From Liolophura sinensis (Eukaryota > Mollusca > Polyplacophora > Chitonida > Chitonidae), in assembly GCF_032854445.1 (NCBI RefSeq), contig NC_088299.1, positions 15,123,608-15,187,607 of the forward strand: DNA of 64,000 nucleotides, given 5' to 3'. A program made the translations under genes and the position numbers. The notes under the pieces are model-generated. The model searched no databases and had not been told where the DNA came from. It worked only from the letters and a program-made list of their open reading frames with translations. Positions within the stretch are counted from its first letter, which is position 1. Each line of letters opens with the position of its first letter. This document shows, one piece after another, positions 13,006 to 31,400 of this stretch.

Positions 13006-15125
13006 TGGGTGGAGAGGTCAATATGGCTAGTGAGTTGGATGGATGGTGGATTCATTATGGAGGTAGATAGATGGAGAGGTCAATATGGCTAGTAAGCAGG
13101 GTGGATGGTGGATTCATTGTGAAGGTGGGTGGGTGGAGAGGTCATTATGACGAGTGAGCTGGATGGATGGTGGATTCATTATGTAGGCTGGTAGGTGGAG
13201 AAGTCAATATGACAAGTGAGCTGGATGGATGGTGGATTCATTATGGAGGTGGGTGGTGGAGAGGTCAGTATGGGTAGTGAGCTGGATGGATGGTGGATTC
13301 ATTATGGAGGTGGGCAGGCGGAGAGGTCAGTATGGGTAGTGAGCTGGATGAATGGTCGATTCATTATGGAGGTGGGTAGGTGGAGAGATCAGTATGGGAA
13401 GTGAGCTGGATTGATGGTCGATTCATTATGGAGGTGGGTAGGTGGAGAGGCCAGTATGGGTAGTGAGCTGGATGGATGGTGGATTTATTATGAGGTGGGT
13501 AGGTGGAGATGTCAATATCGGGAATGGACTGGATTCATTAAGAAAATGGGGCAGTAGTCTATAAGCTGGATTGATTCTTGATTCCTTATGGAGGGGAGGG
13601 GAGGATGTAGGTGGAGAGGTCAGAATGGCGAGTGAGCTGGATGGATTCATTATGGAAGTGGGTGGAGAGGTGAATGTGGTGAATGAAGTGGATGGATGGT
13701 GGATTTATTATGGAGGTGGGCAGGCGGAGAGGTCAGTATGGGAAGTGAGCTGGATGGATGGTGGATTCATTATGGAGGTGGGCAGGCGGAGAGGTCAGTA
13801 TGGGTAGTGAGTTGGATGGATGGTGGATTCATTATGGAGGTAGGTAGGTGGAGAGGCCTGTATGGGTAGTGAGCTGGATGGATGGTGGATTTATTATGAG
13901 GTGGGTAGGTGGAGATGTCAATATGGCGAATGGACTGGATTCATTATGGAAGTGGGGTAGTAGTCTATAAGCTGGATTGATGGTAGATTCATTATGGAGG
14001 TCTGTAGGTGGACAGGTCAGAATGGCGAGTGAGCTGGATGGATTCATTATGGAAGTGGGTGGAGAGGTGAATATGGTGAATGAAGTGGATGGATGGTGGA
14101 TTTATTATGGAGGTGGGCAGGCGGAGAGGTCAGTATGGGAAGTGAGCTGGATGGATGGTGGATTCATTATGGAGGTGGGCAGGCGGAGAGGTCAGTATGG
14201 GTAGTGAGCTGGATGAATGGTCGATTCATTATGGAGGTGGGTAGGTGGAGAGGTCAGTATGGGTAGTGAGCTGGATTGATGGTCGATTCATTATGGAGGT
14301 GGGTAGGTGGAGAGGCCAGTATGGGTAGTGAGCTGGATGGATGGTGGATTTATTATGAGGTGGGTAGGTGGAGATGTCAATATCGGGAATGGACTGGATT
14401 CATTAAGGAAATGGGGCAGTAGTCTATAAGCTGGATTGATGGTTGATTCCTTATGGAGGGGAGGGGGGGGGGGATGTAGGTGGAGAGGTCAGAATGGCGA
14501 GTGAGCTGGATGGATTCATTATGGAAGTGGGTGGAGAGGTGAATGTGGTGAATGAAGTGGATGATGGTGGATTTATTATGGAGGTGGGCAGGCGGAGAAG
14601 TCAGTATGGGAAGTGAGCTGGATGGATGGTCGATTCATTATGGAGGTGGGTAGGTGGAGAGGCCTGTATGGGTAGTGAGCTGGATGGATGGTGGATTTAT
14701 TATGAGGTGGGTAGGTGGAGATGTCCAATATGGCGAATGGACTGGATTCATTATGGAAGTGGGGTAGTAGTCTATAAGCTGGATTGATGGTTGATTCCTT
14801 ATGGAGGGGAGGGGGGGATGTAGGTGGAGAGGTCAGAATGGCGAGTGAGCTGGATGGATTCATTTATGGAGGTGGGTGGAGAGGTGAATGTGGTGAATGA
14901 AGTGGATGGATGGTGGATTTATTATGGAGGTGGGCAGGCGGAGAGGTCAGTATGGAAGTGAGCTGGATGGATGGTGGATTCATTATGGAGGTGGGCAGGC
15001 GGAGAGGTCAGTATGGGTAGTGAGTTGGATGGATGGTGGATTCATTATGAGGTGGGTAGGTGGAGAGGTCAGTATGGCGAACAAGCTGGATGAGTGGTGG
15101 ATTCATTATAGAGGTGGGCTAGCTA
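13005..15125. repeat. Minisatellite, about 62-bp G-rich unit with higher-order repeats
   Basis: Basic unit contains GAGCTGGATGGATGGTGGAT, TCATTATGGAGGTGGGTAGG and TGGAGAGGTCAGTATGGGTA. A marker segment, AGTAGTCTATAAGCTGG, recurs at 13553, 13959, 14418 and 14766, dividing the array into higher-order blocks of 406, 459 and 348 bp. The plus strand is strongly purine- and G-rich. A four-unit relic of the same array sits at the matching place in unit B (39555-39805). Confidence 0.95.
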
Positions 15126-15129
15126 GACA

Positions 15130-16060
15130 GGGAACTAATGGACATTCTAGATAACTGCCATAGTTATAATAAAATGCAATCTCTTTCATTTTCAATTACC
15201 TTTTACATGGTCATCCTGTGTTTTGCCCAAGTAAAAAGATGCCTTGAGAAAACTGAAAGATTGTTTTAAATTTGAATCGCACCATCTTGGATTGATGTGT
15301 CAAATCTGAGCGTTAACACAGCTAATCCAATGAAAGTGTCGTTGTTCTATTATTGTAATTTCCATTTATATCGTAACATGATCCAAGTTTATTTTTATAA
15401 ATTTCTAGCTGACCTGTATAATTTTAAAGGCATGAGAGCTCCAACCACCGTCGTCTGTGTAGCAAATCTTACCAAACATGCCCATAAGACGGCACAAGCG
15501 TGGTGATGCTTACATTTTCGCACCGGATACTCAGTGTAGTGGTCACAGATGTATAGATCGAAACTTAATATCAGCTCAAGGGATAAAACTCTGCTAGACG
15601 TTAGCAGCTTAGTGGCCATCGGTTGTCTGCCCTGTCAACTCCTGGTTAGGTGGTGAGGAACTGAAGTTCGTTATCGCTTAACAATTGAAACTTACTTCCT
15701 TCAGGAAGAGAGCTTAACTTTTGCTATTTATATGAGAAAGATAACTTTATCTGAATGCTAGCCAACATCCCAACTATAGGAACATAGACTTCCAGTACTT
15801 ATTAGTTATTACTTATATCAGAGCATATTCTTGGCTAAAATAAAACAAGGTACATGGGGTGAACTAAAAAGGGTTAAAGCATTTATAACGCTACCTCTTT
15901 AAAATGAATAATAAATTATATAGTTCTCAGTTAAACAAAAGAAACTTTATTTGGTTAAAAGCAAGAGATCAGCTAAAAAAATATTAATTGGGGAGTAAAC
16001 TGCTTCTTATCTTCTTCCCCACCGAGTTCTTTGTGTACTCAGATATAACTGAAACATAAA
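15130..16060. other. No gene seen; duplicated in unit B
   Basis: Non-coding stretch shared with 39795-40660 (for example CTTTTGCTATTTATATGA in both). Frames are short and not conserved between the two copies, which argues against coding. Confidence 0.6.
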
Positions 16061-16062
16061 GT

Positions 16063-16195
16063 ATTTTATTCATTTATTTGATTGGTGTTTTACGCCGTAA
16101 TCAAGACTATATTAAGACCACGGCCAGCGTTAAGGTGAGTGGAAACCGGACAGAGCCCGATAGAAACCCACGGCCATTCGCAAGTTGCTGATAGA
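16063..16195 (-). mobile_element. Truncated tRNA-headed SINE
   Basis: Reverse orientation: tail TTTATTCATTTATTTGATTG, GTGTTTTACGCCGTAATCAA, then a diverged core and GGAAACCGGACAGAGCC. The head is absent. Confidence 0.8.
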
Positions 16196-16199
16196 ACCA

Positions 16200-16483
16200 A
16201 ACATAAAGTAAGAGACAGTTACCAATACACCATTACAAATTCGTCACCTGATTCCAATACATTAAACTGAACGCCTTTGTGCAATTCTTAATACTATAGT
16301 CAGTTATTTATTAACTTATTTTTATCAGTTATTTATTATGAAAATATGGCCAGAGAGTCTTTGTTCGTGGGATATGTACTGTGGGGGAAATCTCAGCATT
16401 GTATTTACGGAGTAATACTGTGTGATAGTCGCATGTACTGCTACAGATATTAGGGCAAGGTACCCTAACGATCCAGGCTATGT
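16200..16483. other. No gene seen
   Basis: Short unique AT-rich spacer between two SINE fragments. Confidence 0.5.
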
Positions 16484-16562
16484 ATTTATTTATTTATTTG
16501 ATTGGTGTTTTACGCCGTACTCACTTATACAACGGCGGTCAGCATTATGGTGGGAGGAAATC
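16484..16562 (-). mobile_element. Truncated tRNA-headed SINE
   Basis: Tail (ATTT)n, GATTGGTGTTTTACGCCGTA, with the AAGAATATTT piece deleted, then CAGCATTATGGTGGGAGGAA and abrupt end. Confidence 0.85.
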
Positions 16563-17005
16563 TCGAAGTTATTAAACATAAATACATAAACATCATTGCG
16601 TAGGTTAAATGGCGTTGATCACATGACAGTTACAGCACCTAATTAGGTACCCAAGCACTGTGCTGGGACAGCTATTGAAATCGTTCGGCTTTTTAAAATT
16701 ATTATCATAGACTATTGTTCTCGCTGAGGTTATTTCTCTTTTTTCTCTGAGAACTGTTTTTTGCGTTTTCCAACAAAAACTGCGTATCACAGCTATTAAC
16801 TTTCTATACATGTTGATTACCGAATCGCTTGGACTACCTACTGCAGTATAAAACTTTACCCACCTGCGACCCACTTTTCCGCCTTATTAAAGCAGTATGT
16901 AAATAAAAAAAAAAAAAAGAAAAAAAAAACTTCTCCACAACCGCTTACCCAATTGCATTGAAAATTGATATACATGTGCAAGACTGCTGTGGGTATCAGG
17001 ATTGA
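16563..17005. other. No gene seen
   Basis: AT-rich unique DNA with an A-run at about 16906-16930. Confidence 0.5.
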
Positions 17006-17271
17006 TTTTATTCATTTATTTGATTGGTGTTTTACGCCGTACTCAAGAATATTTCACTTATACGACGGCGGCCAGCATTATGGTGGGTGGAAACCGGGCA
17101 GAGCCCGGGGACACCCACGACCATCCACAGGTTGCGGCCAGACCTTCCCAATTACGACCAGAGAGGAAGTCAACATGAGCTGGACTTGAACTCACAGCGA
17201 CCGCATTGGTGAGAGGCTCCTGGGTCATTACGCTGCGCTAGCGCTCTAACCGACTGAGTCACGGATGCCCC
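17006..17271 (-). mobile_element. Near full-length tRNA-headed SINE with target-site duplication
   Basis: Read on the minus strand: a head with a pol III A-box-like TGACTCAGTCGG and B-box-like GAGTTCAAGTCC, a central domain (CATAATGCTGGCC), then AGTGAAATATTCTTGAGTAC, GGCGTAAAACACCAATC and an AAATAAATG-type tail. Flanking 14-bp direct repeats GGTATCAGGATTGA (16992-17005) and GGTGTCAGGATTGA (17272-17285) differ at one base and mark the insertion. The structure suits the V-SINE/RUDI type described from molluscs, but that name is a guess. Confidence 0.9.
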
Positions 17272-17285
17272 GGTGTCAGGATTGA

Positions 17286-19029
17286 ATATTTTATGCAAAT
17301 CGGTCGAGAAATGTGAACGCTCGGTACTGGTCGTTTTAGTCACATGATGACCTGTGGTTGAATTTTGAAGAAACAAGACAGCAATTAAATGTAGCTTGGC
17401 CTGCTGAAGACAACCATGGTTTTATGTTGTTTTCCTACGATGTGTAGTTTTTGTTTAAATTGCAATTATAGCTCATTTTGGTGTCATTTTTAAATGTCAT
17501 GGGGCCGAACACCGTATAGACCGCAGAACTACGACTGATAGTTTTCTGTTAAAATGCGTTTAAAAACTTGTTATTTTTATTCATAATCAGCTCGTTAAAC
17601 TGCAATGTCTCCAAAACTGCTAAAAGTAGAAAAACAAATAGCAAATATATAAAGCAGCTTTTGACGTTTTTTTTGTGCCTTTTGGCCAGTCGCGTGATTT
17701 AGCAGCCGTTTTAAATTTTATAGATATGATTAAATGATCTTTTTCCGTAAATCAGCTAATGATCTTTGGATGAAATTTCACTTGCAAGTTTTAAGTGGAT
17801 CGCCGCACCGATGTTGTATTGTATACTGTTTAAAAAGCCAAGCTGCAGATGCACGGCAGCAGTATTCCCGGTTAGGGTCGTAGTCTCCGAAGGAGTTGTG
17901 TTGGTAATTTTGACCTCTATTAAACGTTTACAAAATTACAATAGGATTGCTGTACAGCTAGATTGATGCTTAATTCTGGAACAAACGGAAATAAAAACAA
18001 GCATCACTGAGGCTAATCCTGGCATTCGACTGTCGCTAGATTTTATGCCTCAGTTTTGCAGCGGTGGCTTCAAAGACGAAAGAAGTGCTGACTTAGTTAT
18101 CGCGAACGTCAGAGAAAGCACCTCGGCTCGTTTGAATAATTTTACTGTATTTTATGAAATAAAACAAAAAATAACCATTCCTTGTATGTGAGAAATACGA
18201 AGGTGTAAAAAATAAATTCTTCAATTGTAAAAATTTCAGAGAAAAAAATTGTATCTTTCAAATTTAATTAATTTTAAGCGTTGTCGGGTGAGATGCCGTC
18301 TTCTCACTTCCATAAATATTTCGGCATCCCAAATGAATTTTGCACTGATTCTGATCTTTGTTATTTAGAAACTGTTGACAAAACGCTAAAGTGGACGACA
18401 AAAATACCATTTGGAGGGATGAATGCGGTTTGGGCTCATCCGGCAGAATTGAAGCACAAAACATGATTGAAGCATTGTGGAGTGATTTCCACAAAGGATC
18501 TGGCAACGGCTGGATTATGTCAGGAATGATTCCCAAAACTGTCTTCACATGCCGCATATTACGACGATAATGACTTTGATTGCTTCCTGTTTTATACGGC
18601 TTGAGGAGCTATCCAGAACTTGTAAAGTTTGGACTTTCAACAGATAGTCCTCTTGAACGACAGACTTTGCGCTCCGCCCAGTCCTTGAAGTTCAGGTGAT
18701 CGGGAAATTCCGTTATCAAGAGACGTTGACTGTCGGCTATGAAGGATGTAAACAAACGCGTTTTTATTTCGTTACATATTAATAGCCGATTGAAAAAAAA
18801 CACAAAAAACAAAACAGTCCAACAGATCCAAATAAACGTTTGAAAACATTTCCGGGCAAACAATATTTTCCCCAACTTATCCGACTACCTCGCTTTAATG
18901 TTGTTAAACTCACCTCATACTTACATAATTACACTGATGGTCACACTGACACAAAATTCATGAAATGTGAAATGGCACCATAAAGCTATTAGGGAAACAC
19001 ATACAAATCAGATCCTTTTGGAAAAAATC
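17286..19029. other. No gene seen; duplicated in unit B
   Basis: 17640-18610 matches 41370-42330; the LU gene's 3' end lies just to the right. Frames in this stretch are interrupted differently in the two copies, so I read it as non-coding. Confidence 0.5.
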
Positions 19030-19035
19030 TTTATT
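19030..19035 (-). terminator. Probable poly(A) signal of LU gene A
   Basis: AATAAA on the minus strand in the context CACAAATAAAGA, 371 bases past the stop codon of exon 3. The same signal is kept in copy C at 58666-58671. Confidence 0.5.
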
Positions 19036-19405
19036 TGTGCAACAAATGGACTTATAACAAGAATTCAACGGGCCAGCGAACATAGAACATCATTCTTGTG
19101 GATTTTAGGACAACGTGGACATGTCATAAATCATCTGACTGAAGTCTCTCCGATCATCTGAATAAATAATTTCTTGTTTTGTAGATACGGCTCTTATAAG
19201 CTTTGTATTTAATGGATTATGATTCTGATTCTTTCAATTTCTGGAACTATTCAAGAGTCACACGTACAGTAAATATAAATTTTCACCGAATTATTAAAAA
19301 CGTAAACAAACATGTATCCATTCTCAATAACAAGGGTAGTATTTAGTCATACGATTATATATATTTTTGTGTTTCTTGAAACTGAAAAGCGGAAGTACAG
19401 CGCTT

Positions 19406-25975
<6,570 letters not shown>

Positions 25976-26730
25976 TGTGTATGAGTACAGTTTCCTGTCC
26001 TGAAAAATATACAGTATAATTTTATAGATTACAGATATTCCACAACTCGCATCACCCCGTAAGCCAAAACATGAGGCCTTCACTACAAAAAATGTGAGAA
26101 TGAAAGAATTTGGATTTTCGTCTCTTCACGGCAAAGTTTTAGAGTGATCTCACACTTGAATGTGTAGACAAGTAAACAATAGCAAATCATTATACAACAT
26201 GTTTTATATGACATGTTTTACCTGTTTGCATACTGCATAATATGTGCACATGTAATAGATGTGCAACGAAAACAAAAGCATAGTCTGCAATTTGGAAGCA
26301 TTGAACGTCGAAAAGAAATCTCTCACCAAAACGCTTTTTAGGAAGTTAGAAGATGTTTGTAAAAATGGTTAAAGACCTTCTCATTTATATGCACTCATTT
26401 TCATTAAAAAAGCGACACCAGACGAACTCTAATCCACTAAGTGCCCTCTGTAATACATTGTACTCTTGATTTCGTTGTTTTTCTTTAAAAACTTTTCTAA
26501 TTTGTCGAATAATTTAAGACCCGCCCTTAAGTTCACAACTGCAGTTACACCATCCTTCTTACACCAGTAAACTAGCTTCACCCAGACACCTTCTATGGCG
26601 AAGACATTTTCCTACAATTTATGCTATATATAAGAAGCACTAATCTACTATTCAATCGATACAAAACTGTTTACCTTATAGCAATTCACCCGAAGTTTTC
26701 TTCAGTAGGGCCTGGATACACCTGTGTTAC

Positions 26731-26772
26731 CTGACTGAACGCGACAAGAGACGAGCCACACACAAACTGGAT
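26731..26772 (-). other. Probable non-coding first exon of LU gene A
   Basis: Ends in a strong donor (GTTCAGTCAG/GTAACA at 26731/26730) and would join the acceptor before 25999. The 5' end is only estimated from the TATA-like box about 25-30 bp upstream. Confidence 0.4.
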
Positions 26773-26794
26773 CCAGGCACCCCGAGTCACAAGG

Positions 26795-26835
26795 TATTAT
26801 AGAAGGCTCGGGAGGTTACTTTCTAGAAGTAACCT
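26795..26835 (-). promoter_or_regulatory. Candidate LU gene A promoter: TATA-like box and palindrome
   Basis: CTATAATA on the minus strand (26795-26802) lies upstream of the proposed first exon. Just beyond it, 26813-26835 is a near-perfect palindrome, AGGTTACT / TTCTAGAA / GTAACCT; its centre TTCTAGAA fits the inverted-dimer core of a heat-shock element. Function is inferred from position and motif only. Confidence 0.35.
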
Positions 26836-26839
26836 ATCG

Positions 26840-28850
26840 CCTGCCTGGATTTTCAAGTCTGCTTTATTATTTAAATGTTCGCTCGTAAATACCCTGATAT
26901 TAGGCTTCTTATAATTTCAATTGCTTTATGGCTCTGTTGTGGTAGCGGATAGCAGCCGTCTAGACTACGACCTTATAGCGACATCACAGATCACGTGGTA
27001 CCGCTCCCTCTGCACCTTCACTGCTCAGTGACACCGATTAATCATAAGTTTTCTGAACGAAGTGTTTTTGGGGCTGTAAGTCTATGCACTTGATGTAATC
27101 GACAAGCCCGAAATGCGAAGAGGGACAAAGTTCAGTGTCGCTGTATATTAGCAATCAGTAATACTACTTAGTTACCTTTTACTGTGTGCTATGGCTTCAA
27201 GAGAATTTCAGAATGAAAGTTTTACTTGAAAGTAAACTGATTTGTTATTATTACAACAGGGTTTTTCTTGACACCAGTCAGTTAACTTACCACTTGATGG
27301 TCACCAGCATGATTTCTTTTTATTGTTTTATTCCCTTTTTTTACGGTAAACAAAAGATTTGTAACATACTTCTTTCGTATATCTTCGGAAGCATCGGATA
27401 GACAGCAGCCATTGGTGTTAGCAGTGGTTTTGCAATCTGCCTTTATAGACATGTATACATAGCAAATAACAAGAGCATCAACTCAAAGAATGTTTAAATT
27501 ATGTCTTATGTTTTGAATATTAAAATAACGTGATTTTCAAATAAAACACCGAGTTCCAATATAAACTCAACGTTTCGTTGCAGTACCCTCATAAGGTAGA
27601 CACTCAACTAACAAGTGCTAATGTCGGCTGTAATATTGCAGGCACCTTCATGAACCACTTTATATACGCTGTTGATATGTTTCTGTGTTTTTGTCTTTCG
27701 TGGTGGAATACTTTGGCGTTGCAGCAGTTCATGCAGCCGTGGTTAACTCCTTTTGAACAACTTGGTAAGAATAAAACTTACTGACGAATATAATATCGCT
27801 AGGTGCCTACAGAACAACCAGTGCTAAAGTTACATTGCACCCATTGCTTTCTGAAACATCGAAAAACACAACAATACCAGAGACTGGGTTCATGGTTGAT
27901 TATTATTATGGGGGCAAAACACTGTAAAGTGAAGTATACAGTGTGGAGCTCATTACACAAGTGTTACACAGGTACATATGGCTCAAGTCAATCGCATTAA
28001 CCGTGTCATGGCGACCTACAGATAATAAAATGATCGATGTCCCATATAAGTAGGTTTAGCTATTACTGAGAAGTGTGTTGTGCACTAAGCTCGCCATTGG
28101 GTTCCTGCTGCATATTTACACATTGCAAACTTTATTAACCTTATTGTAATTGATGTTAGGGCCTGTCAATGGGGTAGTTTGTGAGCGTTCTTTGCATATA
28201 CCCTCTAAACTCCAGGCTCGTCCCAATATTAGACTGGCTATTCACTTTTAAGACCAGTTGACAGAAGAACACAACCGAAACGAGATCAGTCGGAGACGAG
28301 ATGTTAAGTCTGCGGTATCTCTCCATACAGCGAGAGATATATGATGGGTTTTTTCCCTTATTGAAGGAATGCGTGGTTGTCATACCTGTCATCCATGTGT
28401 AACATTGTCTCGAACTGGTTGAGTCACTTGACATGTCATCCGGAAGCAAGATATAGCAAAGAGCCTCTCTGTATCCATATGTGATCCGGGTTGTGTGCGA
28501 ATGGCGACCCATTTCCGCCAAAATTGCGTTATTCTATATTGAGTTATTCGTTTATAGTAAAATGTTTATCGTCAAGCTGCCTGATTCTTTCTTCTATATA
28601 CCCTAACATTTGTATAGTAACGAATGTGACATGTGGCGGAGGGGGAGGGGGGATAAACCATAACACGTGAGTTCATAGCTCCCACAATCCCCTGCTTATT
28701 CTGGTCAGGCGGAACATGATATATAAGTAATGATAACCTCAATTTAAATTTCCAGAATGTGCGAATTCTTTCATACCTTTTTAAGAGTGTTTATTTGAGG
28801 ATCATGGTGGGGTGGGATAGAGTTGTGCACTTGCAGCGGACAGTAGGCAT
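26840..28850. other. No gene seen
   Basis: Unique AT-rich DNA. The longest frame, 121 codons on the minus strand (28156-28521), shows no recognisable domain or splice context. A G-rich run lies at 28636-28655. Confidence 0.45.
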
Positions 28851-31400
28851 GTTTTTTGACTTATATGTTTGGCCTAGGAGGAATCTCTTTACCCCTGTTA
28901 TAAGTGGGTATTTTTTGGCTGTCCTAAAGGTGGACATACAAGAGTTACCAAGATATGGTTCGAGATCAGTCTTTTAATCCAGTCATAAGTGAATATTTTT
29001 TGGCTGTTCCAAAGGTGGACATAGCCGACTGACCAAGATATGGTTTAGGAGAAACCTCTTCACCCCAGCTATAAATGAGAATTTTTGGCTTTCCCAAAGA
29101 TGAATATAGCCGAGTTTCCAGGATATGGCCTGGGAAGAATCTCTTTACCCAGAGTATTTTTTGGCTGTTCAAACGGTGGACATAACCGAGTTACCAGGAT
29201 ATGGCCTGGGAAGAACCTCTTTACCCAGAGTACTTTTTGGCTGTCCAAAAGGTGGATATAGCCGAGTTTCCAGGATATGGCCTGGGAAGAATCTCTTTAC
29301 CCAGAGTATTTTTTGGCTGTTCAAACGGTGGACATAGCCGAGTTGCCAGGATATGGCCTGGGAAGAACCTCTTTACCCACAGTACTTTTTGGCTGTCCAA
29401 AAGGTGGACATACTAAAGTTACCAGGATATGACCTGGGATGAGGCTCTTTACCCCAGTCATATGTAGATATTTCTTTCCTCTCCCATAGGGGGGACACAG
29501 CGAAGATACCAAAATATGGTTTGGGAGAACCTCTTCACCCCAGTCGTAAGTGGGTATTTTTTCGCTGTCCTAAAGGTGGACATACAAGAGTTACCAAGGT
29601 ATGGTTTGAGATCAGTCTTTTAATCCAGCCATAAGTGAGTATTTTTTGGCTGTCCCAAAGGTGGGCATAGCAGACTGACCAAGATATGGCCTAGGTGAAA
29701 CCTCTTTACCCAGAGTATTTTTTGGCTGTCCAAAAGGTGGACATAACCGAGTTACCAGGATATGGCCTGGGAAGAACCTATTTATCCAGAGTGTTTTATG
29801 GCTGCTCAAACGGTGGACATAACCGAGTACCAAGATATAGCCTGGGAGGAATCTCTTTACCCCAGTTAGCCCCAGGACGTAGCCGAGCTGCCAGGATATG
29901 GTCTAAGATGAATCTCTTTACCCATTCATAAGTAGGTATTTTCTGGCTGTCCAAAAGGTGGACATAGCCGAGTTAACAGGATATGACCTGGGGTGAGTCT
30001 CTTTACCCCAGTAATAAGTAGATATTTCTTTCCTCTCCCAAAGGGGGGAAACAGCGAAGTTACCAGGATATGGTTTGGGAAAACCTCTTCACCCCAGTCA
30101 AAAGTGGGTATTTTTGGACTTTCCCAAAGGAGGACATAGCCGAGTTACCAAGATATGGCCTGGAAAGAACCTCTTTACCTAGAGTACTTTTTGGCTGTCG
30201 AGTTAACAGGATATGACCTGGGGTGAGTCTCTTTACCCCAGTCATAAGTAGATATTTCTTTCCTCTTTTTCCTCTCCCAAATGGGGGACTCAGCGAAGTT
30301 ACCAGGATAGGGTTTGGGAAAACTTCTTCACCCCAGTCAAAAGTGGGTATTTTTGGACTGTCCCAAAGGAGGACATAGCCGAGTTACAAAGATATGGCCT
30401 GGAAAGAATCTCTTTACCCAGAGTACTTTTTCGCTGTCCAAAAGGTGGACATAGCCGAGTTACCAAGATATTGCCTGGAAGAAAACCCTTTACCCCAGTT
30501 ATTGGTGGGTATTTTTGGCTGTTCAAACGGTGGACATAGCCGAGTTACCAGGATATGGCCTGGGAAGAACCTCTTTACCTAGAGTACTTTTTGGCTGTTC
30601 AAAAGGTGGACATAGCCGAGTTACCAGGATATGACTTGGGGTGAGTCTCTTTACCGCAGTCATATGTAGATATTTCTTTCCTCTCCCAAAGGGGGGACTC
30701 AGCGAAGTTACATGGATATGGTTTGGGAAAACCTCTTCACCCCAGTCAAAAGTGGGTATTTTTGGACTGTCCCAAAGGAGGACATAGCCGAGTTACCAAG
30801 ATATGGGCCTGGGAAGAAACCTCTTTACCCAGAATACATTTTGGCTGTCCAAAGGCTGGACATACTAAAGTTACCAGGATATGACCTGGGATGAGGCTCT
30901 TTACCCCAGTCATATGTAGATATTTCTTTCCTCTCCCATAGGGGGGACACAGCGAATTTACCAAAATATGGTTTGGGAGAACCCTCTTCACCCGGGTCGT
31001 AAGTGGGTATTTTTTCGCTGTCCTAAAGGAGGACATAGCTGAGTTACCAAGATATGGCCTGGAAAGAACCTCTTTACCCAGAGTACTTTTTGGCTGTCCA
31101 AAAGGTGGACATAGCCGAGTTAGCAAGATATCACCTGGGAGAAACCCCTTTACCCCCAGTTATTGGTGGGTATTTTTTGGCTCTGCAAAAAGTGGACATA
31201 GCCGAGTTACCAGGATATGGCTTGGGAGGAATGTCTTTCCCCCAGCCATAAGTGGGTACTGTTTGGCTGTCCAAAATGAAGACATAGCCTGGTTACCATA
31301 ATATAGCCTGAGGGGATTCTCTTCACCCCAATCATGAGTGAGTATATTTTGGCTGTCTAAAAGAGGAACATAGGCGATTTACTAGGATATGGGCGGGAGA
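28850..31400. repeat. Minisatellite, about 76-bp unit, some 33 copies
   Basis: Unit contains AACCTCTTTACCCAGAGTAC, TTTTTGGCTGTCCAAAAGGT, GGACATAGCCGAGTTACCAG and GATATGGCCTGGG. Variant units carry TTTCTTTCCTCTCCCA or CCCCAGTCATAAGTGGGTA in place of the standard segment and recur in blocks, so there is higher-order structure. Edge units are diverged. No related array elsewhere in the window. Confidence 0.95.

Noticed and set aside
17006-17271. tRNA gene
   Set aside because: A- and B-box-like motifs belong to a SINE head; acceptor and anticodon stems do not form a clean cloverleaf, and target duplications mark a retroposon.
28156-28521. 121-codon minus-strand frame as a gene
   Set aside because: No recognisable domain, no clear splice or start context, ordinary length for chance in this composition.
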